A stretch of 45,754 bases of DNA from Planctomycetaceae bacterium (GTDB taxonomy: Bacteria; Planctomycetota; Planctomycetia; Pirellulales; Thermoguttaceae). Position numbers and translations under genes: made by a program. Of this stretch, positions 34,863 to 43,605 are shown piece by piece (the stretch's first letter is position 1; each line of letters starts with the position of its first letter). Below the pieces are notes generated by a model. That model was given only the letters and a program-made list of their open reading frames with translations. It made no database searches and had not been told where the DNA came from. Location of the stretch: positions 1 to 45,754 of the forward strand of contig JAAYAY010000172.1 of NCBI GenBank assembly GCA_012719125.1. Reading direction: 5' to 3'.

Positions 34863-35406
34863 TCCACTGACTCCTCACGAAATAGGCGGCCGCATATCCG
34901 CCGGCAAACACGCAGCCCATGAAGATCAGGCTTCCCGTCAACAGCATAGCCCCGCCGGTGAGTGCCTGCCCCGAGGTGCAACCGCCCGCGATACGGGCGG
35001 CGTAGCCCGCCAGCACGCCACCGGCAAGTGCGAATGTCAGCCGCAGTTTGGACGACGCCGCCGCGCCCTTCTCAACCTGCACCGACACACGCCGGGCGAG
35101 GACGGCCGAAATCAGTCCGCCCAGGAAGACGCCGGCAAACATGTAGACCAGGTAGTAGGAAAGCGGATTCGATCCCCAGGCCCCAAAGTACTCGCTCTCG
35201 GCGACGTGGGCCGGTGCGAACCACGACTCCAACACCGCTCCGCATCGAGCGATTCCGCCGGAAGCTCCCAGACCTGCTCCAAGCGTGAGCAATGAAGCCA
35301 GCAGGGTCAAACCGAGGAGAATTCCGGCCACGTAAGGGTTCCAGAGTGGAGCGGGTTTCTGCAGATCACCGCCCGCGTTTTCGGTGGTAAGATTCGTATG
35401 ACTCAT
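34855..35406 (-). CDS. YeeE/YedE-type sulfur permease, second subunit
   Basis: This 183-residue protein starts MSHTNLTTENAG behind an aaggaa ribosome site; an in-frame ATG at 35430 is possible but poorly placed. It has about five membrane helices, with conserved GARCG-like cysteine (GGIARCGAVLES) and the hallmark GGCTSGQALTGGAMLL. TsuA and other YeeE proteins use such cysteines to pass thiosulfate. Here it probably pairs with the following YeeE-rhodanese fusion, a half-transporter arrangement seen in many bacteria. It lies 42 bases after the MBL-rhodanese gene in the same operon. Confidence 0.88.
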   Translation of the reverse strand: MSHTNLTTENAGGDLQKPAPLWNPYVAGILLGLTLLASLLTLGAGLGASGGIARCGAVLESWFAPAHVAESEYFGAWGSNPLSYYLVYMFAGVFLGGLISAVLARRVSVQVEKGAAASSKLRLTFALAGGVLAGYAARIAGGCTSGQALTGGAMLLTGSLIFMGCVFAGGYAAAYFVRSQWND

Positions 35407-35448
35407 GTCCGATTCCTTCTTCGTGAACATCGTATCGAGGTATCGCGT

Positions 35449-37473
35449 TCAACAACCGGCACTTCGCTTCTTCGGTTTCGCAGCCGGTGTCGGCGCGGCT
35501 TGCGGTTGCGGAGCCGTTCTGAGCGGCGAAACGGCATTCGCACCGCTTGCACCGGCGGCCGGGCCGCTCGGCAGCATGCCCGGCGCGATCAGCGAACCGA
35601 GGTCCGATTCGGCCCAGTAGGCTTGAAGACCGCCGTGCAAGGCAATCACACGCCGTCCGGTCTTCTGGGCAAGCACGCCGGCCACCATCATGGCAATGGA
35701 ACCGTCGCGGTCGACGATCACCAGGGGGATATCGCCGGTCAGGTAGGCGGGGTTGCCCATCACGTCGGCCAGGTCGGCATTCTGCGAGCCGGGCAGGTGA
35801 TAATCGGCGAAATGGGCGGCCGGTCGCACGTCGATCACCTGAACCGAACCCGGCAGATCCATCAGGGTCCGCTTCAGTTCGGCCGGAGAGATTCGATCGG
35901 CCAGACGGACCGACTGCATCCCTGATCCGACGGCCGGGATTGGGCAGGCCGCGGCACCCGATTCGATCACCGGCAAGCCGGCCTCGATCCAGGCCTCACC
36001 TCCGCCCGCCAGGCTGCGGACGTTGCCGAAGCCCTCCCGTTCCAACACCCCAATGGCCAGGCTCGATCGATAGGCGCTGTTGCACACGGCCACGATCGGC
36101 GCCCCGCGATCCAACTTCACCGACTGCTCGGCCAGGTGATTCAGCGGCATGTTGACGACCGTGCCGATCCGCAACTCTTCCCATTCCTTGGGCTGCCGGA
36201 CGTCGACCACCAGCGGCGACTCAGTCTGCTGCATGGCCGCGTGGAGTTCTTTCGGCGGAACCGTGGCCGTGGTCACCACCGGCAGGCCGGCCTTCTTCCA
36301 GGCGTCGTAACTGAGTACCCGGGCCTTGTAGCCCACGCGATGCAGGCGGTGGACGGCCTCGGGTAGGTCTTCCTTGTCGCCGACGACGACCAGATTTGAC
36401 TCCCACGGGACCATGATCCCGGTCCAGGTTTCAAACCGCCCGCGGAGGCCGATATTGACCGAATTCGGAACGTGCCCCGCGGCATACTCGGCCGCATCAC
36501 GCACGTCCACAAGGTAATGCTTCTTCGGATCGCTCAATTCGGCCGACGGGGCGATTTCGGAGAGCGATTCGGGGTTCCAATCAACGAGTTCCGGCCCGCG
36601 GCGGTTCATGGCCGCGTTGTGAGCGAAGTACTGGGGTGCCTCGGGCAGCCCTTCGAGAACGGCGGCAACGAACTCGCCCCGCGTCTTGTGTTGCAGGTAG
36701 ACGTTGGTCTTTCGCTGCTCGCCGATCGTCGAGACCGGCTCGTCGCTCAGGTGAGCACCGCAGAGCGACCCGGCGCCGTGGGCCGGCATGATGACGACGT
36801 CGTCGGGCAGCTTCGAGAGCTTGTTGGTCCAGGTGTCGAACATCATCGACGCCAGCGACGATGCCGACATCCCTTTGCCCAGCAGGTCGGGCCGGCCGAC
36901 GCTGCCCACGAACAGGGTGTCGCCTGTGAACATGACAATCGGCTTCTGGGGCGCGGCGGAAGCAGCGACTAGCCCGCACATGCTGTCGGGCGTGTGGCCC
37001 GGAGTCTCCAGGAACGTTACCGTGACCCCACCCACCTTGAGCGTATCGCCCTCCTTGAGCGGAACGTGGTCGTACTCCGCCCCGGCCTTGGCGCTGATGT
37101 AGATGGGCACCTTGAGAGCATGGGCCAGTTCGATCTGACCCGCAACGAAATCGGCATGGGAGTGCGACAACCAGACGGCCGTGATCTTCACTCCGCGATC
37201 CTCGGCGGCCTTCAGATACGTGGCAATATCCCGCCCCGGGTCGACGACCAAGGCTTCTCCGTTGCTGACGAGTAAATAGGAGAAGTGCGACAAGGTCGTC
37301 AGGTCGTACTGAACGACCTCAAATCCGGGATACTTATAGGTGTCAACCTCCTGGTATTGGGCGGCCTCGTCTCCGTGGGTCGCCGACTCGGCGTCCTTGA
37401 TCTCCGCCCCCATCAACAACGCTGGAACCAGCGCCACAGCCGCAGCAGCAATTAGCAGTTTGTTTATCAACAT
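35449..37473 (-). CDS. exported ETHE1-like metallo-beta-lactamase fused to three rhodanese domains
   Basis: This 674-residue protein starts at the ATG at 37473 and has a signal peptide of about 22 residues ending LLMGA. The metallo-beta-lactamase domain (about 40-270) has H104-x-H106-x-D108 in SHSHADF, H160 in PGHTPDS, D185 in FTGDTLFVG and H232 in MPAHGAG. H104, H160 and D185 match the mono-iron ligands of ETHE1-type persulfide dioxygenases; the next His of the HxHxDH motif is F109. Rhodanese 1 (about 312-395) lacks the Cys (VVVGDKED). Rhodanese 2 keeps C464 in VAVCNSAYRSS. Rhodanese 3 has Asp (D588) there. The tail is Pro/Ala-rich and ends KKRSAGC. A strong SD sits upstream. The expected role is oxidation of persulfide or glutathione-persulfide sulfur outside the cytoplasm. 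Confidence 0.92.
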   Translation of the reverse strand: MLINKLLIAAAAVALVPALLMGAEIKDAESATHGDEAAQYQEVDTYKYPGFEVVQYDLTTLSHFSYLLVSNGEALVVDPGRDIATYLKAAEDRGVKITAVWLSHSHADFVAGQIELAHALKVPIYISAKAGAEYDHVPLKEGDTLKVGGVTVTFLETPGHTPDSMCGLVAASAAPQKPIVMFTGDTLFVGSVGRPDLLGKGMSASSLASMMFDTWTNKLSKLPDDVVIMPAHGAGSLCGAHLSDEPVSTIGEQRKTNVYLQHKTRGEFVAAVLEGLPEAPQYFAHNAAMNRRGPELVDWNPESLSEIAPSAELSDPKKHYLVDVRDAAEYAAGHVPNSVNIGLRGRFETWTGIMVPWESNLVVVGDKEDLPEAVHRLHRVGYKARVLSYDAWKKAGLPVVTTATVPPKELHAAMQQTESPLVVDVRQPKEWEELRIGTVVNMPLNHLAEQSVKLDRGAPIVAVCNSAYRSSLAIGVLEREGFGNVRSLAGGGEAWIEAGLPVIESGAAACPIPAVGSGMQSVRLADRISPAELKRTLMDLPGSVQVIDVRPAAHFADYHLPGSQNADLADVMGNPAYLTGDIPLVIVDRDGSIAMMVAGVLAQKTGRRVIALHGGLQAYWAESDLGSLIAPGMLPSGPAAGASGANAVSPLRTAPQPQAAPTPAAKPKKRSAGC

Positions 37474-37480
37474 TGTCAAA

Positions 37481-37488
37481 CACCTCCT
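37481..37488 (-). promoter_or_regulatory. Shine-Dalgarno of the MBL-rhodanese gene
   Basis: On the minus strand this reads aggaggtg, 7 bases before the ATG at 37473. It fixes that start over an in-frame TTG two codons upstream. Confidence 0.8.
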
Positions 37489-37771
37489 GTTTATTGAAAC
37501 AGAGTCTCAACGCCTGCACGATTGGATGGTTTCGGGCGGGCAAAGGTTACAGGCCCCACGGGCTCCGCAGACCGGCCCTGACTCGCGGGTATCGTAGCAG
37601 CCGGGACATATTATCCCATGGCAATCCTCAATACGTGCGTCATAAGGTGCTTTCCGATAACCTGTTAGACGATGACAACTCCACGATCTGACGCTTGACG
37701 GCGTTTTCTCGCCAAGACCATCGCGACAATGCGCGTCTAAGGAGTTAAAGCGCACGGAACGGTTCGATTTC

Positions 37772-38314
37772 ATGACGGATGAGCAACTTGTAGCGAGCTA
37801 CCTGCACACGGGAAATCGGGACGCCCTCGGCCAACTCATCGATCGCAACGTCGGTCGGGTTCGCCGGGTCGTCTATCCCATGGTCTTGAACCATGCCGAC
37901 GCCGACGACGTGGTCCAGGAGGTGTTTGTGCGCGTGGTTCGCGGGCTTGGTTCCTTCCGGCAAGAGGCCCAGTTTGCCACCTGGCTGCGACGTGTGACGA
38001 TGAACACCGTCTATCGCTTCCTGAAGCAACGACAGCGGACGCGAACTCGACTGGTCGAAACGGCGAGTGCTGTGGAGCCGCCCTGCGATTGCCGACCGGA
38101 GCAGTCGGCCCTGGACGGCGAACTCGACGAGGTGATCGGCCATGCTCTGGAACAGTTGTCTCCGGAACTCCGCGGCGCCCTGGTCATGACGGTCTTCGAC
38201 GAAGTTACCCCGGCCGAACTGGCAACGATCGAGGGATGCAGCCGAGCGACGATCTACTGGCGAGTCCATCGGGCAAGGCGGGCAATGAAGAAACTACTGA
38301 AAGATTGGGTTTGA
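37772..38314 (+). CDS. ECF-type RNA polymerase sigma factor
   Basis: This 180-residue protein has the ECF region 2 start (MTDEQLVASYLHTGNRDALGQLIDR and DADDVVQEVFVRVVRGLGSFR). Region 4 follows: LDEVIGHALEQLSPELRGALVMTVFDEVTPAELATIEGCSRATIYWRVHRARRAMKKLL, a helix-turn-helix that reads -35 elements. The aaggag at about 37738 is too far to be the ribosome site of the ATG, so translation may depend on a weak site. The anti-sigma-like gene follows after 12 bases, the normal partner order. Confidence 0.92.
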   Translation: MTDEQLVASYLHTGNRDALGQLIDRNVGRVRRVVYPMVLNHADADDVVQEVFVRVVRGLGSFRQEAQFATWLRRVTMNTVYRFLKQRQRTRTRLVETASAVEPPCDCRPEQSALDGELDEVIGHALEQLSPELRGALVMTVFDEVTPAELATIEGCSRATIYWRVHRARRAMKKLLKDWV

Positions 38315-38326
38315 GCAAGACGGGCC

Positions 38327-39136
38327 ATGGCACGTGAAGACAACGATCGACTGAATCGCATTCTCCGGGAGTGGCTCGATCGAGCCGACGACGGGGCCGA
38401 TCGAGAGGCTTTGCGCCAGAGCATAACCCAGGCCGTCGACCGGATGACGCCCATGGCCGATTCCGGAAACGAGACCGGCAGGCGAAGGCGCCGCACTTCC
38501 CGCACAATCTGCGCGGCGGTGGCGGCTGCCGCCGTTCTCCTGGTCGCCGTTCTCTGGCCGTTCCGAAACGCTCGCCAACCCGAGCCTCTGCCGCGCGGCA
38601 ACGATCCGACCCAGGAACTCCTGGCAAAACTCGACGTCGATGAGCTGCAGCGCCGGCTGGCCTTGCTCGATCAACTCGACGACCTGTTTGAGGACCGCTG
38701 GGAGTGGATGGTCGAATGCGGTGATCGCGTCGACATGCATGTGTCCTCGAAGCCGATGGACGGCGTGTCCTCGGAGCCGGTTGCCGTGCGGCTTGCAGTC
38801 CTCGTCCGCGACAATCCTGCCGAGGCGTTCCGCGTCGAGGAAAAGACGTTTGTGCTCACGCGGGCGGAGCAGCCGGTCGAGGCCGTGTTGGAGGACGGCG
38901 TTTCCCGCAAGCTCTACTTCTGGGTCTTCCCCATCGACGACGGGCTGTTCACTTACGATGTCGATCTGCAGACGACCGAGCCTCGCAAGATGTCGATCCG
39001 AACGAGCGGGGCGGTGGCTTCGGGGAGGCCGACGAAGATCCTGTCGTTCGAACAGGACGGCCGCCAGTACCGGGTCTATCTGTTGCTTGTTCCAGGGAGA
39101 CCGCCATCGGCGTCCGATAGGACTCGCCAGGCGTGA
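38327..39136 (+). CDS. membrane anti-sigma-like protein
   Basis: This 269-residue protein has a cytoplasmic, acidic N-terminus (MAREDNDRLNRILREWLDRADDG) of the size of an anti-sigma inhibitory region, though no zinc-binding ZAS Cys/His set is present. One membrane helix lies at about 60-79 (TICAAVAAAAVLLVAVLWPF). The large external domain is beta-rich (VRLAVLVRDNPAEAFRVEEK, FWVFPIDDGLFTYDVDLQ). It is placed directly after the ECF sigma gene, the usual position for its inhibitor. The domain is not a recognised anti-sigma family, so the role is inferred from topology and position. Confidence 0.7.
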   Translation: MAREDNDRLNRILREWLDRADDGADREALRQSITQAVDRMTPMADSGNETGRRRRRTSRTICAAVAAAAVLLVAVLWPFRNARQPEPLPRGNDPTQELLAKLDVDELQRRLALLDQLDDLFEDRWEWMVECGDRVDMHVSSKPMDGVSSEPVAVRLAVLVRDNPAEAFRVEEKTFVLTRAEQPVEAVLEDGVSRKLYFWVFPIDDGLFTYDVDLQTTEPRKMSIRTSGAVASGRPTKILSFEQDGRQYRVYLLLVPGRPPSASDRTRQA

Positions 39137-39137
39137 C

Positions 39138-39143
39138 GGAGGG
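39138..39143 (+). promoter_or_regulatory. Shine-Dalgarno of the unknown gene at 39152
   Basis: ggaggg lies 8 bases before the ATG at 39152 and supports that start over the later in-frame ATG at 39266. Confidence 0.6.
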
Positions 39144-39151
39144 TCGGAAAG

Positions 39152-40231
39152 ATGCGGCCGAACCGACACCTCATGCCATTGACCCTTGCATGGCCAATGA
39201 GCGAGGGCGACCAACGGAAGCCCGGCTTCTCCGAGTTTGTGGTCGGCCGAACAGGTTCACTAGCCATGCAACTATCAATAGTCTGCTGCATCTCGCTGTT
39301 AAGGCTGGAGGGGAATGTGCCCGTGGTGGCGTATGACGGTGCCGTCGAGCCCGAGCGGCAAACCAAGACGGCGCGGATCGAACCGAGCGGAGTCCCGCAG
39401 ACGGCGTTCGCCGACTCGGAACTCCGGCTCCGGTTTGTCTGCCACGACGGCGAAGCCGTCCCCTGGCAAGCGAGCGCCGCGCGGCGGCCGTTTTCCAGCG
39501 GCGCGGTCGTTCCCAAACAAGGTTGGGGCGAGATTCGCCTGCAGACTCCGTCGGTGAAGGATGGAATTGGCTTGCCGATCCAGGTGGCCGTGGGAGACGC
39601 CCTCTGCAAGGTCCTGGTTCTCGGCAACGATCCCTTGGACGGGCGCCGCCAGTGGGCGGAACAGCTTCAGATTGTCCTCTTCGACCGGTCCGGCAAGACC
39701 GCCAAGGCCTTCGAGGCGATCGAACTTCCCTACCGTCAAGCGACCGGCCTGAGTGGATTGGGGGCGGTCACTAAAGGGATGATCGTCGTCGGTGAAGGCC
39801 TTTCGCTCGACGAACACCGCGGGCTGGATCGCGTCCTTTGCCAGGTTGCACGGCAGGGGGTGCCTGTTATTCTGTTGAGACCGGACTCGGGCGACTTCAC
39901 CATTTCCGACCCCGGCCCCTCGCGGTTTGAACTGCGGCGCGGCGACGTGGGCGAGCGGATCGACTCGCGGACGGCCGGCGATCTGAGACAGACAATCGGT
40001 TTTCGGGTAGCCGGCGATCGGAACGGCCCGGTGCTGCGAATCGCGGAACAGTCGTCCGACTATGCTTGGGGTGATTTTCGTTTTGACGACGGCCGGGGCC
40101 GTCTGTGCTGCGTAACATGGAATCTGCTGGACGAGTGGGAGGCTTCCCCTGCCCCGCGGTTCTTCTTCGTCCGCCTGCTGGAACTCGTATCCGGCGGAAA
40201 GGACCTTCCTGGAGGAAAGACCAATGAGTAA
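39152..40231 (+). CDS. protein of unknown function in the ECF/CsgG operon
   Basis: This 359-residue protein carries a possible membrane or late signal segment at about 39-52 (MQLSIVCCISLL). If the ATG at 39266 is used, that segment becomes a signal peptide and the product has 321 residues. The remainder has an alpha/beta feel: KVLVLGNDPLDGRRQWAEQLQIVLFD, MIVVGEGLSLDEHRGLDRVL and GVPVILLRPDSGDF suggest a Rossmann-like or glutamine-amidotransferase-like fold. The pattern is not enough to name a family. It overlaps the CsgG-like gene by 8 bases, so the two are co-translated. Confidence 0.75.
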   Translation: MRPNRHLMPLTLAWPMSEGDQRKPGFSEFVVGRTGSLAMQLSIVCCISLLRLEGNVPVVAYDGAVEPERQTKTARIEPSGVPQTAFADSELRLRFVCHDGEAVPWQASAARRPFSSGAVVPKQGWGEIRLQTPSVKDGIGLPIQVAVGDALCKVLVLGNDPLDGRRQWAEQLQIVLFDRSGKTAKAFEAIELPYRQATGLSGLGAVTKGMIVVGEGLSLDEHRGLDRVLCQVARQGVPVILLRPDSGDFTISDPGPSRFELRRGDVGERIDSRTAGDLRQTIGFRVAGDRNGPVLRIAEQSSDYAWGDFRFDDGRGRLCCVTWNLLDEWEASPAPRFFFVRLLELVSGGKDLPGGKTNE

Positions 40232-41171
40232 TAGGATGCGGTTGTTTTCCACAACGGCGCTGTTCCTGGCGCTGGTCTGTTGCTCCGCCCGGGCGGGCGA
40301 CGAGATCTACCCCCTGGCCGTTCTGCCTTTCTCGGAACGTGGTGCGGAAGTCGCCCAGCAGGGGCAGCAGGTTACCGACCTGATGTTCGCCAACCTGGTG
40401 ACCAACCCGGAACTGTTCCTGGTCGACCGCGAAGACCTCGACACGGTGCTCAAGGAGCAGGAGCTGAGTCTCTCCGGGGCCGTCAAGACCGAGGAGGCGG
40501 TCCAGGTCGGGCGGCTCACCGGGGCCAAGATCCTGGTGACCGGCTCGGTGATGCAGGTCGGATCGTCGCGCTACGTGATCGCCAAGATCATCGGCACCGA
40601 GACAAGCCGCGTTCTCGGCGCGTCGGTCAAGGGACTGGTGAGCGACGAACTGGACGGGCTGGTCGAACAGCTCGCCGAAAAGGTGGGAACCACGATTGTC
40701 GAGAAGGCCGGCGAACTGGTCGCCAAGGAGCTTTCCCGCGAGGACCGGATCGCCGAGTTGAAGAAGAAGCTCGCCGACGGAAAACTTCCGACCCTCGCGA
40801 TCTCCGTCCCCGAACAACATGTCGGCCAGGTCATCGTGGATCCCGCGGCCGAGACCGAGCTTTCCCTCTATGCGACGGAAACGGGATTCACCGTTTTCGA
40901 CACGGGGTCCGGCGGCACGTCCAAGTGCGACGTCCGCATCGTGGGCGAGGCCTTCAGCGAATTCGCCGGCCGCCGCGGCAATCTCGTCTCGGTGAAAGCC
41001 CGCGTCGAGGTCAAAGCCGTCGACCGTGCCAGCGGCAAGATCCTGGTCACCGACCGCCAGGTCACCGTGGCCGTCGATCTATCGGAACAGATCGCCGCCA
41101 AGACGGCCCTCCAGGAGGCCGGAGCGAGGCTCGCGGAGAGGTTGTTGGTGAAGTTGGCGCCGGGCAAATAG
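40224..41171 (+). CDS. CsgG family protein
   Basis: This 315-residue exported protein has a signal peptide ending about ARAG (24-25) with no good lipobox. The CsgG core starts IYPLAVLPFSERGAEVAQQGQQVTDLMFANLV and includes FLVDREDLDTVLKEQELSLSG, VGRLTGAKILVTGSVMQVG and later beta strands. The C-terminal half (VDPAAETELSLYATETGF...) is extra relative to the shortest CsgG domains. CsgG forms the outer-membrane pore for curli secretion in enterobacteria. Here no curli subunit or CsgE/CsgF gene is seen, so a different secretion or sensing role is possible. It is the last gene of the ECF operon. Confidence 0.85.
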   Translation: MSNRMRLFSTTALFLALVCCSARAGDEIYPLAVLPFSERGAEVAQQGQQVTDLMFANLVTNPELFLVDREDLDTVLKEQELSLSGAVKTEEAVQVGRLTGAKILVTGSVMQVGSSRYVIAKIIGTETSRVLGASVKGLVSDELDGLVEQLAEKVGTTIVEKAGELVAKELSREDRIAELKKKLADGKLPTLAISVPEQHVGQVIVDPAAETELSLYATETGFTVFDTGSGGTSKCDVRIVGEAFSEFAGRRGNLVSVKARVEVKAVDRASGKILVTDRQVTVAVDLSEQIAAKTALQEAGARLAERLLVKLAPGK

Positions 41172-41736
41172 CCGAGTCGGCATCAAATAACGGATCGGCC
41201 GATCTTCTCTCAGTGTGCTTCAAGGACTACCAGCTATTGCCACCTCATCCCCCCCTGTGGTCAACTACAGGTTCCTCTTCGCTGTTCAGGCTTTTCCGCA
41301 AGGAAACGGACGTATCCATTGTGTGCCACATTCTTCCACCGATCGTGAACCTCTCAAGGGAACCGACGAATTCAGTGGAGAAACCTAGTTGAACAGCGCC
41401 ACTTCGGTGCAGTCTGAGAACCTGAACCCGTGGCAGTGCAACGTTTAACGCCCAGCCGAAGCGGCCGCAGTACGGAAGCCGGCGCCTTCGGCTGGGCGTT
41501 AAACGAGCAACCCTCAGGAAGTTGCGATTACTGGCGACTGGTCAATGTGGCGCTGTCAAACGAGCCTTGCTTGTGATTTGCCCGTCAACACCCTAGAATC
41601 GGGTCGCAGGCTCAACGTTTCGCGTTGATTCTCGAGTGTTCGTTCTGGACTTGCATGCATGGTTTGTGCATGCTCTTGTAAAGGTTGGGGAACAAGTTTG
41701 CCCCGCTTTGGGATCACTCGTATATGGGGATAGAAC
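41172..41736. other. intergenic region with nested inverted repeats
   Basis: About 565 bases carry no convincing gene. A 12-base palindrome, gatcggccgatc (41193-41204), lies close to the CsgG stop. A nested pair of inverted repeats lies at 41388-41561 (separate entry). The ribosome site and promoter of the BNR protein gene should lie in the last ~150 bases, but no consensus promoter was seen. Confidence 0.5.
41388..41561. repeat. nested inverted repeats with attC-like core
   Basis: The inner arms at 41442-41461 and 41486-41505 are a perfect 20-bp inverted repeat with a 24-base spacer. They contain GTTTAAC followed by GCCC on the left, and GGGC before GTTAAAC on the right. These fit RYYYAAC and GTTRRRY, the cores of integron attC sites. 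The outer arms at 41388-41402 and 41547-41561 pair at 13 of 15 positions with a 10-bp perfect core (acagcgccac/gtggcgctgt). It has no central unpaired spacer of classic attC type, so it may also be a terminator-like, MITE-like or RNA structure. Confidence 0.7.
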
Positions 41737-43011
41737 ATGTTCGTTGCACGACATCCACTCACCCGCCGTCGATTTCTGGGCACCGCCGCCGTGGCCACGG
41801 GCGGCCTTCTTTTTCCGACAGCAGGCGGGCGAACGGCTGCGGCCGCGGAAGCGGAGTACGCCTCGACGCCCCACTTCTGGTATCGGCCGCAACCGGAAGG
41901 GCCGTTCGTCGACTCGCAGCTCGACAACAAGGCTTTCGGCTACAGCGACGGCGAGGTCTTTCTTTCCGAAGACTGCGGCCGCACCTGGCCCCATCGCGCC
42001 AAGTTCGCCGACGCCAAGGACATCGTGTTTAGCTGCATCCTGAAGAACGGCAACATTCTCTTCTCCGCGCTGGCGAAACTGTATCTGAGCACCGACAACC
42101 TGAAGACGTATCGGCAAGTGATCGTCAAGGACGTTGACGGGAGCGATTACGTTCCCCACACGCCGCAGAAGCCCGAGTTGCCGGGCTGGTATTTCCACAG
42201 CCTGTCGGGCGAAGTGACGTGGGACGTGAACGGCAAGGAGATGCTCGTCTGGGGGAACTACTGCAACGTGATCGGCGGCGCCTCGCCTTCCAATATCTAC
42301 TACTCGACCGATCAGGGCGAGACGGTCAAGATTGCCTATAGCTTTGGGCAGAACCCGAATTTTCGCGACGGCGGCACGGCGGGCGGAGGCAAGACCGGCA
42401 CGCTGCTCGGCAACCCCGACAACCCCGTCATCTGCCGTCACGTTCATTGCACGGCCTACAACCCCGACGAAAACGCCTTCTACGCCTGCACCGGCGACGG
42501 CGATCGCCCGGAGGGCTTCGAGTGCCACTGGCTGCGCGGGACCTACGACGCCGGCAAGGATACGTGGGACTGGAAGGTGATCATCTCCGACCACTTGAAC
42601 TCCCGCTACAAGTGCGGCGGCATCACGTTCGTCGACGGCAAGGTCTACTGGATCAGCGACTCGAACGGGCCGCCGCCCTACGACCGCGGCGTCTTCCGCT
42701 GCGACCCGGCCGACATTGGCAAGCCGGACAAGCACGAACGGCTGTTCAACCCGGGCGTGGAATCGGGCTGCATGATCATTGAAGACGGCGTGATCCTTGC
42801 CTCCCACTGCGCGCCCGCCTCGCCGATGAAGACCGGATTCATCGTCTCGACCGACATGGGCAAGACCTGGGCCCAATACGACCTCAAGGAATTCGGCGCC
42901 CGGTCCCCCTGCCGCTTCAGCCGCATGAACAGCGAGGGCTGGTTCCGGGTGGATCTCAGGACTTCGTGGGTTACACCGGCGGAAATGATGTTCATCAAGC
43001 CCAAGAAGTAG
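41737..43011 (+). CDS. Tat-exported BNR/sialidase-like beta-propeller protein
   Basis: This 424-residue protein has a twin-arginine signal at the N-terminus (LTRRRFLGTAAVATGGLLF). Repeated Asp-box-like turns follow: SEDCGRTW, STDNLKTY, STDQGETV and STDMGKTW. These are the beta-propeller turns of BNR/exo-sialidase folds. The domain is about six-bladed by eye, but catalytic sialidase residues (the Arg triad and Tyr) cannot be confirmed. Such proteins are common in planctomycete polysaccharide clusters. It lies downstream of the attC-like repeat and ahead of the HEAT fragment. Confidence 0.85.
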   Translation: MFVARHPLTRRRFLGTAAVATGGLLFPTAGGRTAAAAEAEYASTPHFWYRPQPEGPFVDSQLDNKAFGYSDGEVFLSEDCGRTWPHRAKFADAKDIVFSCILKNGNILFSALAKLYLSTDNLKTYRQVIVKDVDGSDYVPHTPQKPELPGWYFHSLSGEVTWDVNGKEMLVWGNYCNVIGGASPSNIYYSTDQGETVKIAYSFGQNPNFRDGGTAGGGKTGTLLGNPDNPVICRHVHCTAYNPDENAFYACTGDGDRPEGFECHWLRGTYDAGKDTWDWKVIISDHLNSRYKCGGITFVDGKVYWISDSNGPPPYDRGVFRCDPADIGKPDKHERLFNPGVESGCMIIEDGVILASHCAPASPMKTGFIVSTDMGKTWAQYDLKEFGARSPCRFSRMNSEGWFRVDLRTSWVTPAEMMFIKPKK

Positions 43012-43067
43012 GTCCCGGGCGCCGCACGGGAACTGGAAGCAGAACATGTCTCGGCTTCGGTACCCAA

Positions 43068-43529
43068 TTGAGGCGACGGGCTGAGCCCCGCCTGGCGCTC
43101 ATCGCGCTGGGTTGGAGCAAGAATGAGCGAGCGTTGCCGAAGCTGGTTGAAGTACTCGAAGAGGAAAACTTCGGTTATTGGCCCCGAGCCGACGCGTGTG
43201 ACGCTATCGCCAGAATCGGCTCGCCCAAGGCGATCCCTGTTCTGCGGAAGTGCCTGAAATCGGAGACGTTTCACGCATTGCCGAATGCGTTCCGAGCGCT
43301 GGTTGCCCTCGGGGACCGGGAGGCTGTCCCGTTGGCAGTTGCACGGGTGGGTCCTGAAATTGAGGCATACAACAGTGGATCCGTCGTCAGAGAACTCGAG
43401 AAGGTGACCGGGCAGTCGTTTGGATTCGAGCGACAGCGGTGGCAGGAATGGTGGAAGTCGGTGGAATCAGAATGGCAGATTCCCGAGGAGTTCAGAAAGC
43501 CATGGGACCAGCAGCCGGCGGTTTACTGA
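43068..43529 (+). pseudogene. HEAT-repeat protein fragment
   Basis: The frame encodes HEAT-type helical repeats: PRLALIALGWSKNERALPKLVEVL, FGYWPRADACDAIARIGSPKAIPVLRKCLKSE and LPNAFRALVALGDREAVPLAVA. The end is FGFERQRWQEWWKSVESEW, the usual finish of planctomycete HEAT proteins. No proper start exists. The first 35 codons before it run in frame from the BNR gene's 3' end with no HEAT or signal features, and the nearest plausible start is a TTG at 43068. I read it as a 5'-truncated gene, though a short functional version is possible. Confidence 0.6.
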
Positions 43530-43605
43530 TCTGTTATTCTGGTAGAGCGCCCCTGACATGCCGCTCCCCGGCAACGATGTTTCTTCTCGCAATGAGGATA
43601 CACTG

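Noticed and set aside
37561-37771. Candidate TTGACG box upstream of the ECF sigma gene (about 37695)
   Set aside because: No matching -10 box at a proper distance, so no promoter is claimed.
41172-41390. Short 3' extensions of open frames after the CsgG gene
   Set aside because: No start, ribosome site or domain; ordinary intergenic DNA.
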